Shown here piece after piece: positions 47,306 to 55,511 of a stretch of DNA of 64,000 nucleotides. A program made the position numbers and the translations under genes. Position 1 is the first letter of the stretch. Every line of letters starts with the position of its first letter. The stretch covers positions 1 to 64,000 of the forward strand of contig DATASQ010000050.1 in the NCBI GenBank assembly GCA_036269135.1, read 5' to 3'. The notes below the pieces were generated by a model. It saw only the letters and a program-made list of their open reading frames with translations, was not told the DNA's origin and did not search any database. Source of the DNA: Palsa-343 sp036269135 (lineage in GTDB: Bacteria > Acidobacteriota > Terriglobia > Terriglobales > Acidobacteriaceae).

Positions 47306-48471
47306 TGCGAGCGGACGCTCTGGGGCGGGATCTCGATGGACAGCCGCGTTCCCTGCCCCGAATCGATGCGCAGCTGCCCCCCCATCGACTCCACGCGCTC
47401 GCGCATGCCGCGGAGCCCGTTGCCTTCGGTGCGAATTCCGCCGCGGCCGTCATCCTCCACAACCAGCGCGGTGCCGTGGCCGTTCGTCAGGAAATCCAGG
47501 CGGCAGTGGCTGGCCTGGGCGTGACGCACGATGTTCGTGACCGCCTCGCGGACGATCAGGGACAGCACCGTTTCCTCCGAAGGTTGAAACTGCGGCGGCT
47601 TTGCCTGGCACTCCAGGGTGATGCCCGCGGCGTCCAGGATGATCCGGGCGCGATCGATCTCAGCCGCGAGTCCCTCGGCGCGATAGCCGCGAATTGCCTC
47701 CCGCACTTCGCCCAGCGCCTTGCGCGCGATCTGCTCCACTTCGCCAATTTCCCTGCGCGCCCGCTCGGGATCGCGGTCGATCACCTTCCCCGCCAGCTCC
47801 GACTTCAGCACGACCAGGGAGAGTGTGTGCCCCAGCACGTCGTGCAGGTCGCGGGCGATACGCTCGCGCTCGGCCACTTTGGCCAGGTGGGCGATCTCTT
47901 CCTGGGCCAGGCCAAGCCGGCGCCCGGCGCGCATGCGCTGCGCCGCCACCAGGTTCGCAGCCCCCACGGTCACGCAGAACGCACCGCAAATACCCCACGA
48001 CCATGGCGAGTAATGCAGATACATGCCCTCGCCGGCCGTCAACAGCGCCGAGACGAGGATGGCCCCAACGCCGAAGCCGATCGATTCCGTGGCAAACGGC
48101 GCGAGTGCGGCAACGTAGATGAACATGCCCGCCGCGCCCGCGTTGAACCGGAAGTACACCACGGCCAGAATGACCATCCCGGCCAGAAAACCCAGCTTCA
48201 GGCGCTGCGGACGGCTCCAGACAATGCCGAAATAGCAGCCGAGGAAGAGCGCGTAGGCGGCCGCGAAGCCCAGCCACGCCGAGAGCGTCTTCCGCTCGAT
48301 CGGATCGATGATGAAGAAGACGGAGTAGATCAGCCAGATGAAGTCGAAAAATTGCCCGCCGCGTCTCTTCCGGTCGCCGAGCAGGGGCAGTTCCCGGTCG
48401 GAGCGCCATGGATCCCCGCCAATCGGAACCGCCTCCACCTCGCACGGCTTCTCGGCATCGGAACCGCTCAC
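47302..48471 (-). CDS. DesK-like sensor histidine kinase (HisKA_3)
   Basis: 389 residues: four or five transmembrane helices between about 40 and 180 with hardly any periplasmic loops, then the HisKA_3 motif ERERIARDLHDVLGHTLSLV with the phospho-acceptor His and a HATPase end (VREAVTNIVRHAQASHC, DDGRGG, GNGLRGMRERVESMGG). Membrane-embedded sensing of lipid state or of exported compounds is usual for this class. GTG 48471 is chosen because it forms a GTGA overlap with the stop of the permease gene; an ATG 33 bases earlier is possible. Confidence 0.9.
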   Translation of the reverse strand: MSGSDAEKPCEVEAVPIGGDPWRSDRELPLLGDRKRRGGQFFDFIWLIYSVFFIIDPIERKTLSAWLGFAAAYALFLGCYFGIVWSRPQRLKLGFLAGMVILAVVYFRFNAGAAGMFIYVAALAPFATESIGFGVGAILVSALLTAGEGMYLHYSPWSWGICGAFCVTVGAANLVAAQRMRAGRRLGLAQEEIAHLAKVAERERIARDLHDVLGHTLSLVVLKSELAGKVIDRDPERARREIGEVEQIARKALGEVREAIRGYRAEGLAAEIDRARIILDAAGITLECQAKPPQFQPSEETVLSLIVREAVTNIVRHAQASHCRLDFLTNGHGTALVVEDDGRGGIRTEGNGLRGMRERVESMGGQLRIDSGQGTRLSIEIPPQSVRSQ

Positions 48472-49253
48472 GCTTTTGCCTCGCTCCGCCGGAAGAGAAT
48501 CCACACCGCTCCCAGCATCAACAGGGTAAATCCTGCCAGCGCTTCCCAGTGCACCAGCATGCTCCCCTGCCCCGCGAAGCCGAAGATGTTCAGCGCCAGT
48601 TGCGCAAGGTGATAGGTGGGCAGGGCCGGAGCCACGCTGCGGAGCCAGTGCGGCAGGTATTGGATCGGCATGAAGAAGCCGGAGGCGAACGACATCGGCA
48701 TGTAAATGAGGTTGATCAGACCCGGGCCGGAGTTGGGCGGCACCAGCAGCGCGACCAGCAGCGCCATGGCGGTGAAGGGGATGGAGGCGGCAACGATTAC
48801 GCCGCAGAGCTCCAGCACCTGCAGGGCTGTCACGGTGACGCCGCCAAGGGTGACCCCCAGCAGAACCAGCAGCCCCACGATGATGAGCGCGAACGTGGCG
48901 CAGCCCATGACCTTGGCGGCAAGGTAGAGGAACCGCGGCATGGGACTGGCCTGCTTCACCTCCAGCCAGCCCTGGGTGCGGTCCAGCCCGACGCTCACGC
49001 CGATGCCGAAGAGGCAGGCAAAGCCCACGCCCATGCAGCTATAAGCGGGCACCAGATACTGGCCGTATCCACTGGCGCGGTTGGTGACGCCGAAGAGCAG
49101 GAAGAACATCACGGGAAAGCCGACAACGGAGAACGAGAAGGCCCGGGTCCGCAGCATCCGGACAAACTCGTACTGCGTTTCTTTGCGAAAGACGCGAGCG
49201 TAATAGCCGGCGCCGAGTTTCTGGGGGGCAAGAGCAATGCTTTGCGTGGCCAT
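48468..49253 (-). CDS. ABC-2 type transporter permease
   Basis: 261 residues with six transmembrane helices and the ABC-2 pattern (RKETQYEFVRMLRTRAFSFS opening, central LVLLGVTLGGVTVTALQVLE helices, MPMSFASGFFMPIQYLPHWL before the last helices). Exporter half that pairs with the ATPase upstream (26 bases). The context with a DesK/DesR pair suggests export of, or resistance to, a membrane-active compound. Confidence 0.9.
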   Translation of the reverse strand: MATQSIALAPQKLGAGYYARVFRKETQYEFVRMLRTRAFSFSVVGFPVMFFLLFGVTNRASGYGQYLVPAYSCMGVGFACLFGIGVSVGLDRTQGWLEVKQASPMPRFLYLAAKVMGCATFALIIVGLLVLLGVTLGGVTVTALQVLELCGVIVAASIPFTAMALLVALLVPPNSGPGLINLIYMPMSFASGFFMPIQYLPHWLRSVAPALPTYHLAQLALNIFGFAGQGSMLVHWEALAGFTLLMLGAVWILFRRSEAKA

Positions 49254-49279
49254 GATGATTTCTCCTCTCCGGTTGCAGG

Positions 49280-50239
49280 TCAGTTTGTCGATGGCGGGCC
49301 GCTGGTGAGCGCCAGGAATGCATCTTCCAGAGCGGCCGCCGCAATCTCCAGCCCATGCAGAGTCTCGTCGCGCAGCAACATCTCGCGCACAACCCGCTCC
49401 GGCTGCTCGGCCAGGATCACCATCGCCTCGCGGTCCTGCTGCACCTCGGAAACCGAAGGCAGCGCCCGCAGGAATTCCGGATCGAGCTGCGTGATGCAGC
49501 GAATGCGCCGTCCCGATACGCGATGCTTGATCTCACTGGGCGTGCCTTCGCAGAGCAGCTTGCCTTTGTTGAGGACGACAATCCGGCTGGCCAGCATGTC
49601 GGCCTCTTCCAGATAGTGAGTCGTCAGCAGCACGGTCTTGCCCGCCGCGGAGAGCGCGCGCACCTGATCCCACAGGGCGCGCCGCGATTCGATGTCCATG
49701 CCGACGGTCGGCTCGTCGAGAAAGACGAGGTCGGGATTGCCACAGAGCGCCAGTCCAAAGAGCGTCCGCTGCTTTTGGCCGCCGGAGATCTTGCCGAACA
49801 TCTGGTTCGCGACCGATTCGAGGCGAGCGATACGGATCACTTCTTCCGTGCTGAGCGGATGCGGATAGTAGCTGCGGAAGAGATCGATGTGCTCCCTGAC
49901 GCGCAGCATCTCCGGCACGCGGCTCACCTGCAGCATGGCGCCGATGCAGGTGCGGGCGCCGGCATCGCGCGGATCGCGGCCCAGCACGCGGACGCTGCCG
50001 GAATCGGCGCCGATCAGCCCCAGCAGCAGCCGGACGGCCGTGGTCTTGCCCGCGCCATTGGGGCCCAGCAGGGCCACCACTTCTCCGGCGTGGAGGGTCA
50101 GGGAAAAATCGCGGAGAGCGGTCACCGCGCCATAGCGCTTCGTGACCGAATGCAGTTTCGCCACCGGCCTCCCCTGCGAGAGAGGGACCGGCGAGGCGGC
50201 GGAAAGGCTCTGGGGAAAAGCGGCGGCGGTAGCGGACAT
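49280..50239 (-). CDS. ABC transporter ATP-binding protein (CcmA/DRA type exporter)
   Basis: 319 residues: Walker A LLGPNGAGKTTAVRLLLG, Q-loop region, signature ISGGQKQRTLFGLALCGNPD, Walker B LVFLDEPTVGMD and H-loop TTHYLEEAD. The C-terminal extra domain of about 90 residues fits DrrA/CcmA-like drug or lipid exporters. ATG 50239 has AGGAGAG at the right distance. First gene of the four-gene operon that ends with the DesR-like regulator. Confidence 0.92.
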   Translation of the reverse strand: MSATAAAFPQSLSAASPVPLSQGRPVAKLHSVTKRYGAVTALRDFSLTLHAGEVVALLGPNGAGKTTAVRLLLGLIGADSGSVRVLGRDPRDAGARTCIGAMLQVSRVPEMLRVREHIDLFRSYYPHPLSTEEVIRIARLESVANQMFGKISGGQKQRTLFGLALCGNPDLVFLDEPTVGMDIESRRALWDQVRALSAAGKTVLLTTHYLEEADMLASRIVVLNKGKLLCEGTPSEIKHRVSGRRIRCITQLDPEFLRALPSVSEVQQDREAMVILAEQPERVVREMLLRDETLHGLEIAAAALEDAFLALTSGPPSTN

Positions 50240-50364
50240 CGATTCTCTCCTGCCGCGCAATGTTCGGCGGCAGGAACAGAATCGCGCATCCCGGGGACGC
50301 GCCCCAGTGGGCTTTGTCAGGAAAGCGATGTGACAGTTGTCATCCGGGTTTGCCCGGCGCCCGG

Positions 50365-50799
50365 CTAGTGGAGTTTTTCCGGCGCATTGCGCCCGAAGCG
50401 CGCATCGACGGGCTGGCGCCCGGCAAAGCCGTCCTCGATGCGGTGCCACCAGGCGATGCGCGGCTCCCCGCGCTTCCAGCACAGGAGCACCGTCTCGCCC
50501 TCCAGCAGGCAGGGGAAATCCAGCAGACCGGTATCGAGGTCCTTCACCTGCACGCCGCTGTCATGGATCTCTTCGAGCGCGTCCTTCGCCCGCTCCACCA
50601 TGGCTTCGAGGCCGGCCCTGCGCTTCTGCGCCGCGCCGATGTCCACGTGCAGGCCGCCGCTGCTCAGGATGCGCCGAGCCAGAGCGCCGGCCTCTTCCTG
50701 CAGCTCTTCCGCAGACTGCCTGGCCTCCATGGCGCGATTCAGCAGGGACTCGATCACCGGCAGGAGGGTCTGCGCCTCGTCCAGGGAGAAGATCTTCAC
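50365..50799 (-). CDS. DUF2203 protein
   Basis: 144 residues: FSLDEAQTLLPVIESLLNRA helix, a coiled region and the family end VKDLDTGLLDFPCLLEGETV, LCWKRGEPRIAWWHRIEDGF. Function unknown. Start is a GTG at 50799 that overlaps the nadA stop in GTGA, so it is translated with nadA and falls under the nadA riboswitch. This link to NAD synthesis may be a hint to its role, but that is inference. Confidence 0.85.
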   Translation of the reverse strand: MKIFSLDEAQTLLPVIESLLNRAMEARQSAEELQEEAGALARRILSSGGLHVDIGAAQKRRAGLEAMVERAKDALEEIHDSGVQVKDLDTGLLDFPCLLEGETVLLCWKRGEPRIAWWHRIEDGFAGRQPVDARFGRNAPEKLH

Positions 50800-51935
50800 G
50801 CCCGGATCTCCAGCATGCGATCCAGCGCCACCCGCGCCCAGTGCTTCACGTCGTCGCGCACCTGGATGCGATTCACCACGCGCCCCTCGATCAGATTTTC
50901 CAGCGCCCACGCCAGATGCTGGGGGCTGATGCGATACATGGTCGTGCACAGGCAGCCCGTGTCGTCGAGGGTGACGATGGTCTTCCCCAGCGGAGCAAAC
51001 CGCTCCGCCAGCCGATGCACCAGGTGGATCTCCGTCCCGATGGCAAAGCTCGTTCCCTTTGGCGCGTCGTCAACCAGGCGGATCAGCCGCTCGGTCGATC
51101 CCAGCGCGTCGGCTTTCTCGCAAACTTCCAGACGGCACTCCGGGTGCACGATCACCTGAATGCCCGGGTATTTCGCGCGCACTTTGTCGACGTGCTCCGG
51201 CAGAAAGCGCTGATGCACCGAGCAGTGGCCCTTCCACAAAATCACCCGGGCTGCCTGCATCTGCGCCGCCGCGAGGCCGCCGTTTAGTTGCCAGGGATCG
51301 TAGACGACCATATCGCTCAGAGGAATGCCCATGGCATGGCCGGTGTTGCGCCCCAGATGCTGATCGGGCAGGAAGAGGATCTTCTTGGCCCGGGCAAAGG
51401 CCCAGTCAAAAGCCGCCCGCGCATTGGACGAGGTGCAGACCAGCCCGCCACGCTCGCCACAGAACGCCTTGATGGCCGCCGAGGAGTTCATGTAGGTCAG
51501 CGGCAGAATGTCATCGGCTGCGACGCCCGACCGCAGCAGGCTCTCCCAGCAGGTTTCCACCTGCCCGATCTCCGCCATATCGGCCATGGAGCACCCGGCA
51601 TGCAGGTCCGGCAGGATGACCTGCTGTCCCTCACGCGCCAGAATGTCGGCGCTCTCCGCCATGAAGTGCACGCCGCAAAAGACGATGGTGCGCGCGTCGG
51701 TCTCCGCTGCGACCTTCGAAAGCTTGTAGGAATCGCCGGTGAAATCGGCGAAGCGAATCACTTCGTCGCGCTGATAGTGGTGGCCGAGCAGGATGGTCGT
51801 CGTGCCCAGAACGCGGCGAGCTGCCGCAATACGCGCGTCCATGGTGTGATCCGGCAGAACGAGATAGCTGTCCAGGGAACAACTCTCCGCTTCAACGGAC
51901 ACGGGAGCGAGAACTGTTTCTTCCAATACGCTCAA
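50796..51935 (-). CDS. nadA: Quinolinate synthase
   Basis: 4Fe-4S enzyme that condenses iminoaspartate (from NadB) with dihydroxyacetone phosphate to quinolinate. 379 residues with three pseudo-repeated domains. Cluster cysteines fit the known positions: Cys115 in HAGCSMADM, Cys238 in KGHCSVH and Cys328/330 in GCLCTTM; also LLGHHYQRDEV, CTSSNA and DQHLGRN. The start is TTG 51935 with AAGG 10-13 bases upstream; the first 30 residues are not conserved and a later start is possible. Expression is controlled by the NAD+-I riboswitch directly upstream; the partner nadB is at 55492-57060. Confidence 0.94.
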   Translation of the reverse strand: MSVLEETVLAPVSVEAESCSLDSYLVLPDHTMDARIAAARRVLGTTTILLGHHYQRDEVIRFADFTGDSYKLSKVAAETDARTIVFCGVHFMAESADILAREGQQVILPDLHAGCSMADMAEIGQVETCWESLLRSGVAADDILPLTYMNSSAAIKAFCGERGGLVCTSSNARAAFDWAFARAKKILFLPDQHLGRNTGHAMGIPLSDMVVYDPWQLNGGLAAAQMQAARVILWKGHCSVHQRFLPEHVDKVRAKYPGIQVIVHPECRLEVCEKADALGSTERLIRLVDDAPKGTSFAIGTEIHLVHRLAERFAPLGKTIVTLDDTGCLCTTMYRISPQHLAWALENLIEGRVVNRIQVRDDVKHWARVALDRMLEIRA

Positions 51936-51943
51936 AATATGCC

Positions 51944-52065
51944 GCCTTCAGTCCGTTCGGATTTGCCGAATCTGGACGGGGATGTTGAAAGCCAAACCCG
52001 GCTGCAGTCGGCTCGCTGCGGCCGCTCACGGGAGCGTCCACCCAGCCAACGGGGATGTTGCAGCC
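51944..52065 (-). promoter_or_regulatory. Tandem NAD+-I (nadA-motif) riboswitch
   Basis: Read on the minus strand, two similar stem-loop domains precede nadA, each containing the identical 12-mer CAACATCCCCGT (52060-52049 and 51987-51976). Domain 1: P1 GGCTG (52065-52061) with CAGCC (52004-52000), P2 GTTGGCT (52050-52044) with AGCCGAC (52013-52007), apical CGCTC/GAGCG, and a CAGCGA near the 3' side. Domain 2: P1 GGCTTTCA (51993-51986) with TGAAGGC (51950-51944), P2 GTCC with GGAC, apical TTCGG/CCGAA. This matches the class-I NAD+ riboswitch known upstream of nadA in Acidobacteriota. The 3' strand of the last P1 contains the AAGG that would be the ribosome binding site of nadA, 9 bases before its TTG, so ligand binding should block translation. 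Confidence 0.88.
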
Positions 52066-52341
52066 TCTGCATCTTTAGACGTGCCGACCCGGGAATGAGT
52101 CGCAGAAACGCCCGGCCCGACGGCTCGTCGTTCGTTCAGTTTACTGCAGGCGCGCTTCGTCCGGTCCCTGGTGGCCGCACGCTTCCTGAGTACCGTCGTC
52201 ATATCCGTCGCGCCGCGTGGCGGGCAGGCCGCTCCAATTGCAATGGCGGATCGCTCCGCGCACCGCCCTGGCAGTATCCCGGTCCCGAGGCCCCACGCCG
52301 CCAGTTCCCGGCCTTCCTTGTGAGCCCCCAATCGCGGCGGG
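52066..52341. other. Gene-free divergent region between nadA and tatB
   Basis: About 275 bases with no reading frame that I can support as a gene. It must contain the nadA promoter; a CTAAAGAT about 10 bases before the riboswitch could be its -10 region but no good -35 is seen. The tatB promoter is at the right end. Confidence 0.5.
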
Positions 52342-52356
52342 TATCATGGACTCTTC
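52342..52356 (+). promoter_or_regulatory. -10 element of the tat operon, near-leaderless
   Basis: TATCAT at 52342-52347, 9 bases before the ATG of tatB; the transcript would begin within about 3 bases of the start codon. No Shine-Dalgarno is present. Confidence 0.45.
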
Positions 52357-52911
52357 ATGCATTTCGGCGACTACACCTTTATCTTCCTGCTGGCGCTCGT
52401 GCTCTTCGGGCCGAAAAAGCTGCCGGAGATCGGCAGACAGCTGGGCAAGCTGCTCGCCGAGTTCCGCCGCGCCAGCAATGAGTTTAAGTTCCAGATTCAG
52501 GAAGAGTTGCGGAACATGGAAGACGAGGAGCGCCGGAAAAAGGCTGCGGAGCTGGAGGCCGCACGGACCGTGGCCGCGGCCAGCGATTCCGTTCCGCCCG
52601 AGGCTGCGCTCCCGGCCAGCACCGGGCCGACGATCCTGCCGCCCTCGATCGGAGCCCCCGTGAGCGCGTCGAAACCCTTTGCCATTCCCGCGGCCGTGGA
52701 TGCCGGCGACAGCTCCTTAGCCCCTCCGGAAACGGAGGTCGGCGTCGAACCTCCCGTCGCCACCGAGACGAGCCTGCCGTTACCGGTTACGTCCCTCCTC
52801 CCGAGCGAGCTTGATCGCCCGGCCCACATCGATCTCTCCGAAGCGGCTCCGAGCGAATCCGGGAACGGCATGCATGTCCCCGTAGAGGAAGCGGCCGCCC
52901 ACCATGACTGA
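52357..52911 (+). CDS. tatB: Sec-independent translocase TatA/TatB component
   Basis: 184 residues: short N-terminal transmembrane helix, the hinge LFGPKKLPEIGRQLGKLLAE, an amphipathic helix (FRRASNEFKFQIQEELRNME) and a long Pro/Ala-rich acidic tail without conserved motifs. The long charged helix fits TatB better than TatA, but the two cannot be told apart safely and no second TatA gene is seen here. It overlaps tatC by 8 bases. The window encodes at least one likely Tat substrate (the phosphoesterase at 39410). Confidence 0.85.
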   Translation: MHFGDYTFIFLLALVLFGPKKLPEIGRQLGKLLAEFRRASNEFKFQIQEELRNMEDEERRKKAAELEAARTVAAASDSVPPEAALPASTGPTILPPSIGAPVSASKPFAIPAAVDAGDSSLAPPETEVGVEPPVATETSLPLPVTSLLPSELDRPAHIDLSEAAPSESGNGMHVPVEEAAAHHD

Positions 52912-53707
52912 TCTCGTCGATCGCGCCCGCGCCGCGGTCACGGAGCGCGCCGAACTGCCGGGCATGAGCCTCCTCCAGCATCTCGAGGAGCTGCGCAAGC
53001 GCGTCATCCGCGCCGCCATTTACCTCATCGCCGCCTTCTTTCTCTGCTGGGGATTTCACGAACGCATTTACGGATTCATGGAGAGGCCGGTCAAGTTCGC
53101 GCTGGCACAGCATCACCTGTCCACGCAGCTGAACTACCTCAATCCCATGGATCCCTTCAACATGTATCTGAAGATCACCTTCCTGGCCGGCTGCGTTCTT
53201 GCCTGCCCGTTCGTGCTGTACGAAGTGTGGCTCTTCATCTCGCCGGGGCTCTACCAGAACGAGAAGCGCTACGTCGTTCCGTTTATGACGGCGACCATTC
53301 TGCTCTTCCTCGCCGGCGCTTTCTTCGGCTACCGCTGGGTCTATCCGGGTTCGCTCGACTTTCTCCTCAGCTTCAACAAGGACTTTCACCCGGTCATTGA
53401 GATCAATGAGTACACCGATTTGTTTCTCACGGTGATCCTGGGCCTCGGCGTCACCTTTGAGCTGCCAATCCTGGTCATGTTCCTCTCGCTGTTCGGCATC
53501 GTCTCGCCGAAGTTCCTGTGGAAGAACCTGCGTTACGCAATTCTGATCATCTTTATCATCGCGGCGATCATTACTCCCACCCCCGACGTGCTGACCATGT
53601 GCGTTTTTGCCACGCCCATGCTGACGCTCTACCTCATCAGCATCGGCGTCTCCTGGTTTGTGCATCCGGCCCAGCGTAAAAAACGATCCGCAAAGGCGAA
53701 CTCGTGA
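52904..53707 (+). CDS. tatC: Twin-arginine translocase subunit TatC
   Basis: 267 residues, six transmembrane helices. Family marks: MSLLQHLEELRKRVIRAAIY at the N-terminus, PFNMYLKITFLAGCVLACPF, YEVWLFISPGLYQNEKRYV, FGYRWVYPGSLDFLLSF, the Glu in VTFELPILVMFLSLFGIVSP and the late ITPTPDVLTM. It is the signal-peptide receptor of the Tat translocon. Overlaps the gene before by 8 bases and the next by 4 (GTGA). Confidence 0.96.
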   Translation: MTDLVDRARAAVTERAELPGMSLLQHLEELRKRVIRAAIYLIAAFFLCWGFHERIYGFMERPVKFALAQHHLSTQLNYLNPMDPFNMYLKITFLAGCVLACPFVLYEVWLFISPGLYQNEKRYVVPFMTATILLFLAGAFFGYRWVYPGSLDFLLSFNKDFHPVIEINEYTDLFLTVILGLGVTFELPILVMFLSLFGIVSPKFLWKNLRYAILIIFIIAAIITPTPDVLTMCVFATPMLTLYLISIGVSWFVHPAQRKKRSAKANS

Positions 53708-54597
53708 GAAAAGCGGTTCTCTTCCCACTTCTGACTGTGATGGTTTTCCTCACCGCCGCGCGCGCCGACACGCTGCCGCAGTTTGACGGCGCCCGCGCGC
53801 TCGCCTACACCCGCCAGTATGTGGACACCACCGGGCCCCGCTGGATCGGCAGCCCCGGCCATGCCAAAGCCGAGGCGTTTCTGAAAAACGAGTTCCGTCA
53901 CGACGACCTGGAAGAAGACACTTTCACGACCAATACCCCCGCGGGCCCGATGACCATGCATAACTTCATCGTCAAGTTCCCGGGCAGGAAGGACGGCATC
54001 ATCGTCCTCGCCTCCCATTACGAGACGAATTACCCGCTGCGCAATATCCATTACGTCGGCGCGAACGACGGCGGCTCAACCACCGGCCTGCTGATCGAGA
54101 TGGCGAATTACTTCCGCGGCCATACCCTCGACGGCTACAGCGTCTGGCTGGTTTTCACCGATGGCGAAGAGGCCGTCAAAAGCTGGAGCGACAGCGATTC
54201 GGTCTATGGCAGCAAGCATCTGGCCGCGAAATGGGCGGCCGACGGCACCCTGAAGCACATCAAGGCCTTCATCCTGGCCGACATGCTCGGCGACAAGGAT
54301 CTGGACGTGCAGCGCGATCTCAACTCCACGCCCTGGCTCGAAGACCTGGTCTACAAGGCCGCCAGCCAATATGGATGGCAGTCGTTCTTCTTCCAGCGCT
54401 CAACGTACGACGAAGACGATCACATTCCCTTCGTGCATCGCGGCGTCCCCTGCGCTGACCTCATCGACCTGGACTACGGCTATGACAATTCTTACTGGCA
54501 TACCGCCCAGGACACGCTGGACAAGATCAGCGCACAGAGCCTGACCATTGCCGGCGACACCATCCTTGAGACCATCCGCCTGCTCAACCAGCGATAG
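53704..54597 (+). CDS. Secreted M28-fold glutaminyl-peptide cyclotransferase-like enzyme
   Basis: 297 residues: signal peptide (1-21), then an M28 zinc fold. The pattern follows animal-type glutaminyl cyclase closely: GANDGGSTTGLL (Asp122), FTDGEEAVKSWSDSDSVYGS (Glu155/156, Trp161) followed by KHLAAK, LADMLGDK (Asp193), YDEDDHIPFVHRGVPCADLI (Asp239) and YWHTAQDT (Trp265, His266). Only one zinc set (Asp, Glu, His) is expected, as in QC, rather than the two-zinc site of M28 aminopeptidases. It would form N-terminal pyroglutamate on exported proteins. Its GTG overlaps the tatC stop, so it is translated with the Tat genes. Confidence 0.8.
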   Translation: MRKAVLFPLLTVMVFLTAARADTLPQFDGARALAYTRQYVDTTGPRWIGSPGHAKAEAFLKNEFRHDDLEEDTFTTNTPAGPMTMHNFIVKFPGRKDGIIVLASHYETNYPLRNIHYVGANDGGSTTGLLIEMANYFRGHTLDGYSVWLVFTDGEEAVKSWSDSDSVYGSKHLAAKWAADGTLKHIKAFILADMLGDKDLDVQRDLNSTPWLEDLVYKAASQYGWQSFFFQRSTYDEDDHIPFVHRGVPCADLIDLDYGYDNSYWHTAQDTLDKISAQSLTIAGDTILETIRLLNQR

Positions 54598-54602
54598 GCA
54601 CG

Positions 54603-55511
54603 ATGCCCAGCCACTGGCTTCCCTTCTCCGTCCTGGTGGTGGCGCTGCTCCTCGTCGACCTGGTGCTGCTGCAGCGTCGGGGGCGCCGCATCTCCGTCCG
54701 CATGGCGTGGATCTGGACCCTCGTCCTGGCGCTCATCGCCTTTGGCTACGCCGGGTTCATCGCATCCACAACCGGCAGGCAGCGGGCGCTGGAGTTCATC
54801 ACCGGCTACCTCATCGAAGGCTCGCTCAGCATCGACAATCTGTTTGTCTTCCTGCTGCTCTTCCGCTCCCTCAAGCTGGGCGAAGAGCAGCAGCGCCGCG
54901 TGCTTTTATGGGGCGTGCTGGGAGCAATTTTCCTGCGCGGCGTGCTCATCCTGGCGGGAACCACGCTGCTGGAGCGCTTCGTCTGGGTGCAATATGCCTT
55001 TGGCGCCATTCTTGCGTTTGCCGCCGTGCGCCTGCTTCTCGCCAAGCCCGGCGTGGCTCCGGTGCGCGGGCCCGTGCGTATGGTGCGCGACTGCTGCCTG
55101 CGCTGGACTGACGGCGCGCACCTGGCGCTTCGCTCGCTGCTGCTGGTGATCCTGGCCGTCGAGGTCACGGACCTGATCTTCGCGCTGGACTCAATCCCCG
55201 CGGTTCTGGCCGTCACGCGCGATCCCTGGATCGCTTTCACCTCGAACATCTTCGCCGTGCTCGGGCTGCGGTCGCTCTATTTTGCGCTCGCCTCTGTGCT
55301 GGACCGCTTTCACCTGCTGCACTACGGTCTCGCCTGCATCCTGGGCTTCGTCGCTTTCAAGATGCTGGCCGAACGCTGGATCGTCGTGCCGGTGGTCTGG
55401 TCCCTGGCCATCATTGTCGGCATTCTGATCGTATTCGCGGTCGCCAGCCGGCTCGTTCCGCAGAACACTGCACCCGCAGATGCAGCCCCGTTCAAAACGC
55501 CTCGAGCGTGA
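54603..55511 (+). CDS. TerC/Alx-family membrane protein
   Basis: 302 residues, about eight transmembrane helices. TerC motifs: GFIASTTGRQRALEFITGYL, EGSLSIDNLFVFLLLF (the conserved acidic SxDN), EVTDLIFALDSIPAVLAVTR and FTSNIFAVLGLRSLYFAL. Recent work on Alx/MntP-type members shows manganese export linked to loading of exported metalloenzymes; the place 5 bases after a secreted zinc enzyme fits this idea but is not proof. Its 3' end overlaps the convergent nadB gene by 20 bases. Confidence 0.9.
   Translation: MPSHWLPFSVLVVALLLVDLVLLQRRGRRISVRMAWIWTLVLALIAFGYAGFIASTTGRQRALEFITGYLIEGSLSIDNLFVFLLLFRSLKLGEEQQRRVLLWGVLGAIFLRGVLILAGTTLLERFVWVQYAFGAILAFAAVRLLLAKPGVAPVRGPVRMVRDCCLRWTDGAHLALRSLLLVILAVEVTDLIFALDSIPAVLAVTRDPWIAFTSNIFAVLGLRSLYFALASVLDRFHLLHYGLACILGFVAFKMLAERWIVVPVVWSLAIIVGILIVFAVASRLVPQNTAPADAAPFKTPRA

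Noticed and set aside
52026..52331. 101-codon frame on the minus strand upstream of nadA
   Set aside because: It runs through domain 1 of the riboswitch, has no ribosome binding site and no homology that I can see; the conserved RNA structure explains the bases better.
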